Assembly: GCA_045586925.1 (NCBI GenBank)
Contig: JAZNBG010000012.1
Location: 62,001 to 126,000, forward strand
DNA length: 64,000 bases
DNA from: SIG440 sp045586925
GTDB taxonomy: Bacteria > Bacillota > Clostridia > Monoglobales > Monoglobaceae
Direction: 5' to 3'
This document shows positions 7,975-17,166 of the stretch, in pieces. The position numbers and the translations under genes are program-made. Within the stretch, counting starts at the first letter, position 1, and each line of letters begins with the position of its first letter. Under the pieces are notes generated by a model, which saw only the letters and a program-made list of their open reading frames with translations, was not told the origin of the DNA and searched no databases.

Positions 7975-9954
7975 TTACATTACATCAATCAGGTCAATAT
8001 ACTCGTGACCGTGCTCTGCAATATGTTCCTTTCTGCCGGCAAGGTTGTCGCCAAGGAGCAGTTCAAATACTTCTTTTGTCCTTTCAACATCCTCGGGCAT
8101 TACCTTGATAAGGCGTCGGGTTTCGGGATTCATTGTGGTTTCCCACATCATCTCGGGCTGGTTTTCACCCAGTCCCTTGCTTCGCTGAATAGTATATTTT
8201 TGCCCCTCTAATTTTGCAAGAATGTCCGACTTTTCCTTTTCGTCAAACGCAAAATATGTTTTATCCTTGCAGGTTATTTCATAAAGCGGAGATTCAGCAA
8301 TATAAACATAGCCTTCATTAATCAGCGTAGGTGTAAGGCGATAAAGCATTGTCAGCACCAGAGTTCTGATCTGAAATCCGTCAACATCGGCATCGGTACA
8401 GATAATAACCTTATTCCACCGAAGGTTGTTTATATCAAACGAGCTAAGTTCTTTGTTCTGCTTGGCATTTATCTCGACACCACAGCCCAGAACTTTAAGA
8501 AGGTCAACAATAATATCGCTTTTGAAAATCTTGTCATAATCAGCCTTAAGGCAGTTAAGAATTTTACCTCTTATTGCCATAATTGCCTGAAATTCACTAT
8601 CACGGCCCAGCTTACAAGAACCAAGTGCCGAATCACCCTCCACGATGTAGACCTCGCGGCGGTCAACGTCTTTACTGCGGCAGTCAACAAACTTTTTAAC
8701 ACGGTTTACCGCATCCATTTTGACATCAAGCTTCTTTTTAAGGGTTGTACGGGTTTTCTCGGCTGTTTCACGGCTGCGCTTGTTGATTAAAACCTGATCT
8801 GCAATTTTATCAGCATCCATCTTATTTTCAATAAAATAAATGTCAAGCTGTTCTCGCAAAAACTCTGTCATTGCATCCTGAATGAACTTGTTTGTAATCG
8901 CCTTCTTTGTCTGGTTTTCATAACTTGTCATTGTCGAAAACGAATTACTGATAAGACAAAGGCTGTCCTGAACGTCGGTAAACAAAATTTTTGATTCATT
9001 TTTTGTGTATTTGTTGTTTGCCTTTAAATACTTGTCAATCGCATATACAAAGGCATTCCTTACCGCTTTATCGGGCGAGCCGCCATATTCAAGAAAGCTT
9101 GAATTGTGATAATACTCAATCACATTAACATCATTATTAAAGCAAAAGGCAAAGCTCATCTTCACTTTGTAATCTTCCTTGTCATCACGGTCACGTCCAC
9201 GACGTTCTGCCTCGATATAATACGGAGCGGTTTTTTCCTTGCCGTCTGACAATTCCTTTAAATAATCAATTATGCCATTATCATAATAGAACTCAAAGCT
9301 TTCAAACTTTCCGGGGGCTGTTTCGTTATAAAGCACAAACTTTACTCCCGAATTTACCACCGCCTGTTTCTTTAACACATCCATATAATATTCAAGCGGA
9401 ATATCAATATCTGTGAAAACCTCAGTATCGGGCTTCCATTTTATTTTTGTGCCGGTGTGACGATGCTTAAACGGTGTCTTTGTAAGACCGCCTATATTGT
9501 TGCCCTTTTCAAAATGCAGTTCAAATTTATGACCGTCACGCAAAATCTCAACATCCATATATTCCGAGCTGTACTGAGTCGCACAGGTACCCAGTCCGTT
9601 AAGACCTAAGCTAAACTCATAGTTCTCGCCCGAATTATTTGCATACTTACCGCCTGCATACATTTCGCAAAAAACCAGCTCCCAATTGAAGCGATCTTCA
9701 CGTTGATTGAAGTCCACCGGAATACCTCTGCCCTGGTCCTCTACCTCGACCGAAAGGTCAAGAAATCTGCGTACAGAAATAAGCTTGCCGTGACCCTCAC
9801 GAGCCTCGTCAATTGAGTTTGAAAGTATTTCAAATACAGAATGCTGACAGCCCTCAATACCATCCGAGCCAAAAATAACTGCCGGACGCTTTCTTACTCT
9901 GTCGGCACCTTTAAGCGACACAATACTGTCGTCGTTATAACTTTTTGCACACAC
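7975..9954 (-). CDS. type IIA topoisomerase subunit B (ParE/GyrB family), divergent
   Basis: The 659-aa ATPase subunit has GHKL motifs SNSIDEA (Asn46, Asp49), DQGRGIPVD (73-81) and GLNGLGT (117-123). It has a TOPRIM domain with EGDSALGS (439-446) and TDADVDGFQIR (520-530), and ends with QRSKGLGE and a short C-terminal domain. Canonical GyrB/ParE read EGDSAGGSA and DADVDG(S/A)HI, so Gly444 is Leu and the His after the acidic cluster is Gln here. The acidic metal ligands are kept. The GTG at 9954 has GGAGG 11 nt upstream. It is first in a two-gene operon with the A subunit, behind a good promoter (10027-10055). Confidence 0.85.
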   Translation of the reverse strand: MCAKSYNDDSIVSLKGADRVRKRPAVIFGSDGIEGCQHSVFEILSNSIDEAREGHGKLISVRRFLDLSVEVEDQGRGIPVDFNQREDRFNWELVFCEMYAGGKYANNSGENYEFSLGLNGLGTCATQYSSEYMDVEILRDGHKFELHFEKGNNIGGLTKTPFKHRHTGTKIKWKPDTEVFTDIDIPLEYYMDVLKKQAVVNSGVKFVLYNETAPGKFESFEFYYDNGIIDYLKELSDGKEKTAPYYIEAERRGRDRDDKEDYKVKMSFAFCFNNDVNVIEYYHNSSFLEYGGSPDKAVRNAFVYAIDKYLKANNKYTKNESKILFTDVQDSLCLISNSFSTMTSYENQTKKAITNKFIQDAMTEFLREQLDIYFIENKMDADKIADQVLINKRSRETAEKTRTTLKKKLDVKMDAVNRVKKFVDCRSKDVDRREVYIVEGDSALGSCKLGRDSEFQAIMAIRGKILNCLKADYDKIFKSDIIVDLLKVLGCGVEINAKQNKELSSFDINNLRWNKVIICTDADVDGFQIRTLVLTMLYRLTPTLINEGYVYIAESPLYEITCKDKTYFAFDEKEKSDILAKLEGQKYTIQRSKGLGENQPEMMWETTMNPETRRLIKVMPEDVERTKEVFELLLGDNLAGRKEHIAEHGHEYIDLIDVM

Positions 9955-10026
9955 CTTTGCAAATACCTCCGTTGTTTCCTTTAATATCTATATATAGTAA
10001 GATTTTTCTATTCTTCCACAAAATAC

Positions 10027-10055
10027 AGTATACCAAAAAAAAATTGCAATGTAAA
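10027..10055 (-). promoter_or_regulatory. sigma-A promoter of the topoisomerase operon
   Basis: On the minus strand: TTTACA (10050-10055), a 17-bp spacer with a long T-tract, TATACT (10027-10032). It lies about 70 bp upstream of the GTG start. Confidence 0.6.
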
Positions 10056-10093
10056 GTGTATTTTTGCAAATTTTTATTAATATATTCAAAATT

Positions 10094-10118
10094 GAAAAAA
10101 CAGCCCGAAAAATCGGGC
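10094..10118 (-). terminator. terminator downstream of the nucleotidyltransferase gene
   Basis: A GCCCGA/TCGGGC stem with a 4-nt loop (10103-10118) is followed on the minus strand by TGTTTTTT. It separates the gene at 10126 from the topoisomerase promoter. Confidence 0.75.
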
Positions 10119-10125
10119 CGTCTCT

Positions 10126-10983
10126 TTATGAAATACCATTATACAAACCTTTATCGCAGAATTCCTTCATTGCTTTCATAACAACTTCTTTATCCTCACG
10201 ATATGTCATACCATACCAGCGGTCGGGGCTGTTTAAAACCTTTACCTTGGTTTCGCCCTTCTTGATAAGAATATCAACAACAATCGGGATAAGGAACTCG
10301 TCCTTCATAACATCCTTTTCTTTCTTGAAGATTTCAAATTCCCTTTCAAGATAATCGAAAATTTCTGTGCCAAAGCCCCACATATTCATCGAAACAACGG
10401 TGTCTTCAGGCAATTGATGAACAGTTTCGCCGTCCTCGCAGTATGTAAATCCGCTTATACCCTTGGTTTCGCGAATTCCTGCAAGGTAGCCGTCTTCCAC
10501 CTGACAAACGCCACGTGTAACAGTTCCGTTTTCGGTGGTTGTCTGTGCCAGTTCATAGCCAACAAGTGACATCTCGCCCTCAGGCATATTTTTAAGCCAT
10601 TTGTTAATTTCAAAATAAGCCGCCTTGCCATAATAATCATCTGCATTGATGATTGCAAACGGAGTTTTAACCACATCCTTGCAGCAAAGAATTGCGTGAC
10701 CTGTGCCCCAGGGCTTTACACGGCCTTCGGGAAGGCTGTCCATTTCCTGAAAAACATATTCAACATCCATATATTTTTTTACACGGTCGGTCACAATGCG
10801 GTTAAAATCTTCTTCCATCTCTTTTTTGATAACAAAAACAACCTTCGAAAAACCTGCCTGTTTTGCATCAAATGCTGAAAAATCCATCAAAAATTCACCA
10901 TTCGGGCCAATTGGCTCCATCTGTTTAAGCCCTCCAAAACGGCTGCCCATACCCGCTGCCATTACTACTAATGTTGTGTCCAT
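10126..10983 (-). CDS. nucleotidyltransferase family protein (sugar-phosphate NTP transferase-like)
   Basis: A 285-aa protein with a GT-A-type nucleotidyltransferase fold: an N-terminal MAAGMGSRFGGLKQM (nucleotide-binding glycine loop), a central INADDYYG (metal-binding Asp), and DRWYGMTYRED near the end. Family members join a sugar or other phosphate to an NTP and release pyrophosphate. The substrate here is unknown, since no neighbouring sugar pathway narrows it down. It has a terminator directly after it. It lies 25 bp downstream of hydF on the same strand, so it may be the last gene of that cluster. Confidence 0.75.
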   Translation of the reverse strand: MDTTLVVMAAGMGSRFGGLKQMEPIGPNGEFLMDFSAFDAKQAGFSKVVFVIKKEMEEDFNRIVTDRVKKYMDVEYVFQEMDSLPEGRVKPWGTGHAILCCKDVVKTPFAIINADDYYGKAAYFEINKWLKNMPEGEMSLVGYELAQTTTENGTVTRGVCQVEDGYLAGIRETKGISGFTYCEDGETVHQLPEDTVVSMNMWGFGTEIFDYLEREFEIFKKEKDVMKDEFLIPIVVDILIKKGETKVKVLNSPDRWYGMTYREDKEVVMKAMKEFCDKGLYNGIS

Positions 10984-11008
10984 AAAATAATACCTCCATT
11001 ATGTAATT

Positions 11009-12187
11009 TTAATTATTTTCTTTAAAAACGCTTGCTGCCCGTTCTGCAATTCCATTAAGATACGCCAGAATTACACCATAGTTTGTAACAGGAATATTCT
11101 TTTTGGCTAAAATCTCCAGACGTGACTGTATCGCTTTTTTGTTAATCATACATCCGCCGCACTGGATAACAAGCTTGTATTTTTCAACATCCTCGGGAAA
11201 ATCGTGACCCGAAAGATGAGTGAAATTAAGCTTTTTACCTGTTTTCTTTTGCAGAAGAGCAGGAATTTTCACCTTTCCTATATCCTCGTGGGTTGTGTTG
11301 TGTGTGCAGGCTTCAAGCATTAAAATTTCGTCATCATTGTTCAGGCTTTCGATTGCACTAAGTCCTTTAATCAACTGAATAATTCCACCCTTTTGATTTG
11401 CCAACAGCATTGAAAACGATGTAAGCGGTATCTTGGGTGATACAATAGCATTAACCTCGTTAAACGCCTGAGAGTCTGTAACCACAAGGTCAACACGTGG
11501 AAGCTCATCAATGGTCTTAGCAAGAGTTTCAACTGTTGTTACAGTTGCCCTTATATTGTGGTCAAGGCAATCACGCAAAGTCTGTACCTGTGGCAAAATC
11601 AATCTGCCCTTAGGTGCAGCATCGTCAATGGGAATAACCAGAACAACCATCCCCCCAGACGGTACAATATCGCCAAGTAAAGTTTCGGCATCCTTTTCCA
11701 TAGAGCTAAGGACTGAAACCATTCTTTTTTTCAATTCTTCTAAACCGTTTTCGGTGTGGTTATATATAAATATGCCATCAGGGTCATTAGCCTTTACAAA
11801 TTCTATCCTTTGAGGCAATGCGATATCACATTTTGTATATACATTTATCCTTTTTGTTTTTCCAGAGTCAAAGTCCGTAATGCTGTCTAAGCTGACATCA
11901 CGTACATACAAGACTAAATCTGTTCTTGAAAGGATTTCTCTTGTCTTTTTAACACGTGCATCACCAAGTTCGGTTGTATCGCCGAGACCTGCTGTATCAA
12001 TAAGTGCCACCGGCCCGTATGGAATAAGCTCCATTGCACGTGTTACAGGGTCGGTAGTTGTTCCGCTGATTTCCGAAACAATTGATACATCCTGACCTAA
12101 GATTGCATTAAAAAGCGTTGACTTGCCCGCATTTGTATCGCCGAAAATCGCTATATGTTTTCTTAAAGAAAGAGGTGTTTTCTCCAT
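11009..12187 (-). CDS. hydF: [FeFe]-hydrogenase H-cluster maturation GTPase HydF
   Basis: HydF is the GTP-binding scaffold on which the 2Fe subcluster of [FeFe] hydrogenase is built before transfer to HydA. The 392-aa product has a G domain with GDTNAGKST (16-24), SGTTTDP, DTAGLGD and TKCD, a dimerisation region, and C-terminal cluster-ligand motifs EACTHN and CGGCM. Usual partners hydE and hydG are not in the window. It is followed by the nucleotidyltransferase gene and preceded, 8 bp upstream, by a lipid kinase gene, so all may be co-transcribed. It implies a fermentative, hydrogen-metabolising anaerobe. Confidence 0.93.
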   Translation of the reverse strand: MEKTPLSLRKHIAIFGDTNAGKSTLFNAILGQDVSIVSEISGTTTDPVTRAMELIPYGPVALIDTAGLGDTTELGDARVKKTREILSRTDLVLYVRDVSLDSITDFDSGKTKRINVYTKCDIALPQRIEFVKANDPDGIFIYNHTENGLEELKKRMVSVLSSMEKDAETLLGDIVPSGGMVVLVIPIDDAAPKGRLILPQVQTLRDCLDHNIRATVTTVETLAKTIDELPRVDLVVTDSQAFNEVNAIVSPKIPLTSFSMLLANQKGGIIQLIKGLSAIESLNNDDEILMLEACTHNTTHEDIGKVKIPALLQKKTGKKLNFTHLSGHDFPEDVEKYKLVIQCGGCMINKKAIQSRLEILAKKNIPVTNYGVILAYLNGIAERAASVFKENN

Positions 12188-12195
12188 AATATATG

Positions 12196-13104
12196 TTAAT
12201 GCTCCATTTCCCTACCCAATGCAAGTGTTATTGCCTGTTTTTCGTTGATTACAGATGCCTCTGTCACAGCGCCGCCAAACTCACCGTCTAAAGTCCATTG
12301 CACAGGAGCATCCGAAACAAATTTAATTTTGTCTGTCCTGAAAACAACAAAAGCATCCGAGGATAAGTCCTGACGGACAAGCCTTGACAGTATATCCTGC
12401 GTTTCAATAACATTCTTGGGATTTTTCACAAGAATAACTTCAAAAAGTCCGTCATTAAGCTGTGCCTTGAAGGCTTTTTCTGCCTTGACACCGCCAAGAT
12501 AATTGGTGTTTGAAACCATTCCGTAAATATATTCCCCTTCAAACTGTCCGCCATCATACAAAACCTTCATTGAAACGGGTTTTAGATTTATCAGGCTTTT
12601 TGCGCCTTCAAGAAGATACGCTGCGTGTCCCAGCACATTTTTATTCTGCTGAGGTGTTTCGTATGCAACATTTGTAAATGCCCCAAACGCCGCAACGTAT
12701 ATGAAATTCTTATCATTAAAAAGACCGATATCACAATTATATGGATGGCCCTTCATTATGTCCATAGCCGCTTTTTTTGCATTTTTTGAAATATTCATAT
12801 TCGAGGCAAAATCATTAGTTGTGCCTGTTGGAATATATCCGATAGTGGGCCGCTTGTCACGTTCTATTGCCATCAGTCCGCAAATTCCCTCGTTTAAGGT
12901 TCCGTCACCGCCCGATATCACCAGCATATCATATTCTGCACCGTGGCTATACACGTACTCAAACGCATCGTTTTTGTCTTGGGTTGGTCGAACTGTAACA
13001 TCCCACCCATTCTGTGTGAAGATATTTACAATATGAAGAATATGATTTTTTATAGTTCCCTTTCCGGACAACGGATTAAGAACAAACAACATTTTCTTTC
13101 CCAT
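12196..13104 (-). CDS. diacylglycerol/lipid kinase family protein (YegS/DgkB/BmrU-like)
   Basis: A 302-aa protein of the DAG/sphingosine kinase catalytic family. It has an N-terminal NPLSGKG segment, a nucleotide-binding SGGDGTLNEG motif, and the IPTGTTNDFA motif typical of this fold. The C-terminal half is the beta-sandwich that carries the substrate site. DgkB-type members phosphorylate diacylglycerol so it re-enters phospholipid synthesis at the cytoplasmic membrane face; other members act on other lipids, so the substrate is not certain. It sits 11 bp downstream of the HAD gene and 8 bp upstream of hydF. Confidence 0.82.
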   Translation of the reverse strand: MGKKMLFVLNPLSGKGTIKNHILHIVNIFTQNGWDVTVRPTQDKNDAFEYVYSHGAEYDMLVISGGDGTLNEGICGLMAIERDKRPTIGYIPTGTTNDFASNMNISKNAKKAAMDIMKGHPYNCDIGLFNDKNFIYVAAFGAFTNVAYETPQQNKNVLGHAAYLLEGAKSLINLKPVSMKVLYDGGQFEGEYIYGMVSNTNYLGGVKAEKAFKAQLNDGLFEVILVKNPKNVIETQDILSRLVRQDLSSDAFVVFRTDKIKFVSDAPVQWTLDGEFGGAVTEASVINEKQAITLALGREMEH

Positions 13105-13115
13105 ACTTATCCCTC

Positions 13116-13889
13116 TTATAGATTAAATATCTTTTCAAGAGCTGCCGCCACACCTGCTTCATCTACAGATTTAGTTGTCATTGCAGCAATATTTTTTATC
13201 TCAGGAATGGCATTTCCCATAGCAACCCCTATTCCTGCGGCACTTATCATATCAAAATCATTAAGGCTGTCACCCACAGCAATGCTGTTTGCTGAAGGAA
13301 TGCCCAGATTATCAAGAACAATCTTCATAGCCCCCGCCTTTGTGTATGCCTTTTGAATTACCTCGGCATAGGTTGGGTGCTGAAGCACTATATAATCATC
13401 TCCCAAAACGCTCTGCAGTTCTTTTGGGGCATTACCAAGAATTGTAAATTTTTCAATTTTCAATCCATTTTTTATGTTTTGTTCAATATTTTCACGGGTA
13501 ATAAATTGCCAATCGTACACAAAAGACCTTTTCGGGCCGACAATATACATTTCTTCAACGCCCTCAAGAATACTTATATCCTTTGTATCAAAGCACGTCT
13601 CACAAAAACACCTGATTGCATTCTCAGGCATCAGCTTGCAAAAAATCTCTTTTTTATCAAGAATTATTCTGGCACCCGCACCCGAAACTACGCCGTCAAA
13701 ACACTTTTCGGCATCAAACTCCTGTGGCATATATGCCGTTGACCTGCCGGTGTTTATCAGCACCTTGTGCCCAAGACTTCGTACCTTTTGTATAACATCA
13801 AGATTTTTTTGAAGAGCTTCCCGGGAGTTTCTCAGAAGTGTTCCGTCAATATCTAAAAAAATTGCATATCTTTTGTCCTGTGTATCCAT
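13116..13889 (-). CDS. HAD-superfamily hydrolase, Cof type
   Basis: A 257-aa Cof-subfamily haloacid-dehalogenase-like phosphatase. Motif I is FLDIDGTLL (nucleophile and acid Asp), motif II is INTGRS, and the C-terminal motifs are KAGAMKIVLDNLG and VGDSLNDFDMI (metal Asp). Such enzymes dephosphorylate small phosphorylated metabolites, often sugar phosphates or FMN-like compounds, with broad specificity. The start at 13889 is preferred because GAGAGGG lies just upstream; an ATG five codons earlier lacks a spaced site. It is the first gene of the HAD, lipid kinase, hydF series. Confidence 0.82.
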   Translation of the reverse strand: MDTQDKRYAIFLDIDGTLLRNSREALQKNLDVIQKVRSLGHKVLINTGRSTAYMPQEFDAEKCFDGVVSGAGARIILDKKEIFCKLMPENAIRCFCETCFDTKDISILEGVEEMYIVGPKRSFVYDWQFITRENIEQNIKNGLKIEKFTILGNAPKELQSVLGDDYIVLQHPTYAEVIQKAYTKAGAMKIVLDNLGIPSANSIAVGDSLNDFDMISAAGIGVAMGNAIPEIKNIAAMTTKSVDEAGVAAALEKIFNL

Positions 13890-13913
13890 CTTTACCCTCT
13901 CCATCCTTAATAT

Positions 13914-13942
13914 AATTTATCATATTCCATACTGTTTGTCAA
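13914..13942 (-). promoter_or_regulatory. sigma-A promoter of the HAD-lipid kinase-hydF cluster
   Basis: On the minus strand: TTGACA (13937-13942), a 17-bp spacer, TAAATT (13914-13919). It begins about 25 bp before the start codon of the HAD gene, so the untranslated leader would be short. Confidence 0.55.
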
Positions 13943-13983
13943 TAAAATTGCAACTACAGCAACAGTTGATTTTTTCTACTTTC

Positions 13984-14013
13984 GTCATATTAGGTCATGC
14001 CCTTGCATAAGTA
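13984..14013 (+). promoter_or_regulatory. candidate sigma-E promoter of spoIVA
   Basis: GTCATATT (13984-13991), a 14-bp spacer, then CATAAGT (14006-14012). This matches the sigma-E pattern, and spoIVA is a classical sigma-E gene. It is followed by AAGGAGG and the ATG at 14058. Confidence 0.55.
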
Positions 14014-14057
14014 TTGTAACAAAATGACAGGCAAAAAAATCCAAGGAGGAATATTAA

Positions 14058-15536
14058 ATGCTTGAATATAATATCTACAGCGATATTGCAAAGCGTTCCG
14101 GCGGCGATGTTTATTTAGGCGTTGTCGGTCCTGTTCGCACAGGGAAATCAACCTTTATAAAGAATTTTATGAATCTTATGGTGATTCCCAATATCGAAAA
14201 CGACCACAAACGCGAGCGCGCTATGGACGAACTGCCCCAAAGTGCCGGCGGCAGAATGATTATGACCACCGAGCCAAAGTTTATTCCCAACGAAGCAGTT
14301 GAGGTACATCTTGACGACAATACATCCTTCAGAATACGACTTATTGACTGTGTTGGCTACATTGTTGACAGTGCTCTTGGCTATATCGAAAACGATAATC
14401 CCAGAATGGTTATGACCCCCTGGTCGCAAAACCCTATGCCCTTTGCGGAAGCCGCAGAAATCGGCACCAAAAAGGTTATCTGCGAACATTCAACCGTTGG
14501 AATTGTAGTTACAACCGACGGCAGCATTACCGACATTGACAAAGAAGATTATTACCCCGCCGAAGAACAGGTTGTAAATCAGCTAAAGGCGTTGGGCAAG
14601 CCTTTTATCATTATTCTCAATACGCTTAATCCTTATTCAGAAAGCGTGAACGAACACAAAGAGTATCTGGAAGAAAAATACGGTGCCTGCGTTTTGCCAA
14701 TGAACTGTATGGAGCTGTGTATGGAAGACATCAGCACCATTATGGAAAACCTACTTCTTGCATTTCCCGTTACCGAAATCGGCATAACCCTTCCCGGATG
14801 GGCAGATGCACTTGAGGGAGGTCATTGGCTGAAGTATGAATTACAAAAATTTGTTACCGAAAATATTTGTTCGGCACTTAAACTTTCGGACGCAAAAAAT
14901 GTTGTCACGGCTCTTTGCGACAACGAATATGTAACAAACGCCCATCTTGCCTCTGTAAATATGGTTGACGGCACGGTTTCAATTGATTTACGGCTTCCTG
15001 ATTCGCTCTATTATAAAATCCTTAACGAGATGACAGGCTTTGAAATAAACAGCGAAGAAGACCTTATGAATTTGCTGAAAGAACTTGCTCAAGTTAAAAA
15101 TCAGTACGACAAGGTGGCGTTTGCCCTTGACGAGGTAAACCGAAAGGGTTATGGAATTGTATCGCCCTCAATCGACGAGCTTACCCTTGAAGAGCCGGAA
15201 ATCGTAAAGCAGGGCAGCCGCTTTGGTGTAAGGCTTAAAGCATCAGCCCCGTCGATACATATGATACGTGCGGATATTGAAACCGAAGTCAGCCCTATTG
15301 TGGGCACAGAAAAGCAGTCAGAGGAGCTTGTTCACTACCTGCTGAACGAATTTGAGGTAGACCCCAAGAAAATCTGGCAGTCAAACATCTTTGGTAAATC
15401 CCTGCACGAGCTTGTAAATGAGGGGCTTCATAACAAACTGTACCGTATGCCTGACGATGCACAGATGAAGTTGCAGGAAACCTTGCAGAAAATCATCAAC
15501 GAGGGCAGCGGCGGATTGATTTGCATTATTCTTTAA
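14058..15536 (+). CDS. spoIVA: stage IV sporulation protein A, SpoIVA
   Basis: SpoIVA is the mother-cell ATPase that polymerises on the forespore surface and forms the base layer of the spore coat, anchored through SpoVM. The 492-aa product is the family's usual length. It has the Walker A loop GPVRTGKS (24-31), a DCVGY segment, and the conserved C-terminal GSGGLICIIL ending. The ATG at 14058 has AAGGAGG upstream and a sigma-E-like promoter at 13984-14013. It is monocistronic, with a strong bidirectional terminator after it. SpoVM is too small to be sure of and was not found nearby. Confidence 0.97.
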   Translation: MLEYNIYSDIAKRSGGDVYLGVVGPVRTGKSTFIKNFMNLMVIPNIENDHKRERAMDELPQSAGGRMIMTTEPKFIPNEAVEVHLDDNTSFRIRLIDCVGYIVDSALGYIENDNPRMVMTPWSQNPMPFAEAAEIGTKKVICEHSTVGIVVTTDGSITDIDKEDYYPAEEQVVNQLKALGKPFIIILNTLNPYSESVNEHKEYLEEKYGACVLPMNCMELCMEDISTIMENLLLAFPVTEIGITLPGWADALEGGHWLKYELQKFVTENICSALKLSDAKNVVTALCDNEYVTNAHLASVNMVDGTVSIDLRLPDSLYYKILNEMTGFEINSEEDLMNLLKELAQVKNQYDKVAFALDEVNRKGYGIVSPSIDELTLEEPEIVKQGSRFGVRLKASAPSIHMIRADIETEVSPIVGTEKQSEELVHYLLNEFEVDPKKIWQSNIFGKSLHELVNEGLHNKLYRMPDDAQMKLQETLQKIINEGSGGLICIIL

Positions 15537-15554
15537 TAAAAATTTTCTTTATGC

Positions 15555-15584
15555 AAAAAGGTGTGCCAAATTGCACACCTTTTT
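15555..15584. terminator. bidirectional terminator between spoIVA and the his operon
   Basis: A 12-bp stem, AAAAAGGTGTGC (15555-15566) with GCACACCTTTTT (15573-15584), loop CAAATT. The A and T ends serve both converging genes. Confidence 0.85.
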
Positions 15585-15587
15585 GTG

Positions 15588-16367
15588 TTAAAATCTTAAA
15601 GCTTTAAACCCCATATTCTTTGCAATGCGTTCGTATTCGCTGAACTTATAACAAAGTGTGTTTGCCGAGTGGCTGTCGCTGGATAGGATTACTCTTCCGC
15701 CTTTTTCGGCAATGTATTTAAGGAACTGTATTTCGGGATACGCCTCGGTACGATATCCCCTTGAGATTGCTCCTGTATTGATTTCAAAGGGCTTGCCACA
15801 TAAAATCAGCTTATCTATTGCCGCCCTTGCTGCAGCAATGTATCGGGGATTTTGTGTATCAAAAAGTCTGTTTCCTTCGTTAAACTTAGAACACAGGTCA
15901 AAATGCCCAACTATATCAGCATTTGTCTTGTTTATCACATCGCCAACCAAGGCATAATATTCCTCGGCATAGGCATAGTAGTCACCATCAAAATAGCCTT
16001 CTACATAGCTTTTAAAATGTTCTTCAGCGGAGTCAACATCAAGGAATTTTCCGTCTTTTTTTACATAGTGCACCGAGCCGATTAGATAATCTGTTTTTAT
16101 CTGCGGCTTATCAGAGAAATAATCCATTTCAAGGCCGCAAAGAATTTCAATCTTATCTTTATACTTTTCTTTAAGCTCTGCAATATCCCGGGCATACTTT
16201 TCAGTATTCTCAAGGGACATACAGTATACTTCCGAAAACGAAGTATATGCATGACCTGAAAATCCAATCCGTGTCATTTTTAAATCAATTGCCGCACGCA
16301 CCATTTCTTCTAATGTGTTCTTGCCGTCGCAACAGGTTGAATGAACGTGAAAATCCTCTAAAATCAT
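15588..16367 (-). CDS. hisK: histidinol-phosphatase, PHP family
   Basis: A 259-aa PHP-domain phosphatase. It has DFHVHSTCCDG at the N-terminus (metal-binding His pair), GFSGHA, GLEMDYF, IGSVHYV, IVGHFDL and ILSSDSHS, the metal-ligand set of HisK/HisJ. It should convert L-histidinol phosphate to histidinol, the step before HisD. It is the last gene of the his operon and overlaps hisIE by 4 bp (ATGA), indicating translational coupling. It supplies the phosphatase step that the monofunctional hisB in this operon lacks. hisJ is the alternative name for this family. Confidence 0.9.
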   Translation of the reverse strand: MILEDFHVHSTCCDGKNTLEEMVRAAIDLKMTRIGFSGHAYTSFSEVYCMSLENTEKYARDIAELKEKYKDKIEILCGLEMDYFSDKPQIKTDYLIGSVHYVKKDGKFLDVDSAEEHFKSYVEGYFDGDYYAYAEEYYALVGDVINKTNADIVGHFDLCSKFNEGNRLFDTQNPRYIAAARAAIDKLILCGKPFEINTGAISRGYRTEAYPEIQFLKYIAEKGGRVILSSDSHSANTLCYKFSEYERIAKNMGFKALRF

Positions 16368-17020
16368 TTTGTCATTTTCTCCTGTTTAACCTTGTGGTCG
16401 ATTACGTGACGTGATGCAAGCTCCTTGTGGATATCCTCAACCGAAATACCCATTTCAACCATCAGCACCATTACATGATAGCAAAGGTCTGCAATTTCAT
16501 AAATTGTTTCCTTTTTGTCATCGGCTTTTGCCGCAATAATAACCTCGGTGTTTTCCTCGCCTACCTTTTTGAGTATTTTATCAATACCCTTTTCAAAAAG
16601 GTATGTGGTATATGAACCTTCCTTTTTTTCCACCTTTCTGCCGATAAGCAAATCCATAAGCCCCTGAAGTGAAAATTCGTGCAAGTCCTCGCTTTGCCAC
16701 AGTTCCTTTGTAAAGCAGGAATCTGTGCCCGTATGGCAGGCAGGACCTTCCTTTTCAACCATTACAACAAGTGCATCATTGTCGCAATCTGCAGTAATTG
16801 ACACAATATGCTGATAATTGCCGCTTGTTTCGCCCTTGAGCCACAGTTCTTGTCTTGATCGGCTCCAGAAACAGGTCAACCCCTTTTCCATCGAAATCTC
16901 TAAACTTTCACGATTCATATACGCAAGAGTCAACACCTTTTTTGTTACAGAATCCACAACAATTGCAGGTATCAGCCCTTTTTCATCAAATTTAAGTTCG
17001 TCAATATTAATCATATTCAT
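16364..17020 (-). CDS. hisIE: bifunctional phosphoribosyl-AMP cyclohydrolase / phosphoribosyl-ATP pyrophosphatase
   Basis: HisIE catalyses steps two and three of histidine synthesis: PR-ATP to PR-AMP (HisE part), then opening of the adenine ring (HisI part). The 218-aa product has the HisI domain first (CFWSRSRQELWLKGE, ADCDNDALV, CHTGTDSCF zinc region) and the HisE domain after residue about 125 (KVGEENTEVIIAAK). The frame is open further upstream, but the ATG at 17020 has AGAAAGG 8 nt before it and matches the family N-terminus (INIDELKFDEKGLIPA). The 146 bp upstream to hisF holds no clear signal. Confidence 0.93.
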   Translation of the reverse strand: MNMINIDELKFDEKGLIPAIVVDSVTKKVLTLAYMNRESLEISMEKGLTCFWSRSRQELWLKGETSGNYQHIVSITADCDNDALVVMVEKEGPACHTGTDSCFTKELWQSEDLHEFSLQGLMDLLIGRKVEKKEGSYTTYLFEKGIDKILKKVGEENTEVIIAAKADDKKETIYEIADLCYHVMVLMVEMGISVEDIHKELASRHVIDHKVKQEKMTK

Positions 17021-17166
17021 AAACATTCCTTTCTCTGTGCTCAAAACACAAAATAAAAGTCTAAAAAAATTGTTCAGATTGCCGCTTTGCAGCGAGTGAT
17101 GCTGTGCTATGTGCACCGCTCCGAGCAAAAAGTGGTGATATGAGCAAGATTTTTTTTGACTTTTTC

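Noticed and set aside
14058..15536. Possible defence or phage system among the P-loop proteins
   Set aside because: The P-loop protein is plainly SpoIVA; no neighbouring nuclease, reverse transcriptase or TIR-like gene was seen anywhere in the window.
17021..17128. An N-terminal extension of HisIE
   Set aside because: The extra residues match no HisIE protein, and a good ribosome site sits before the ATG at 17020.
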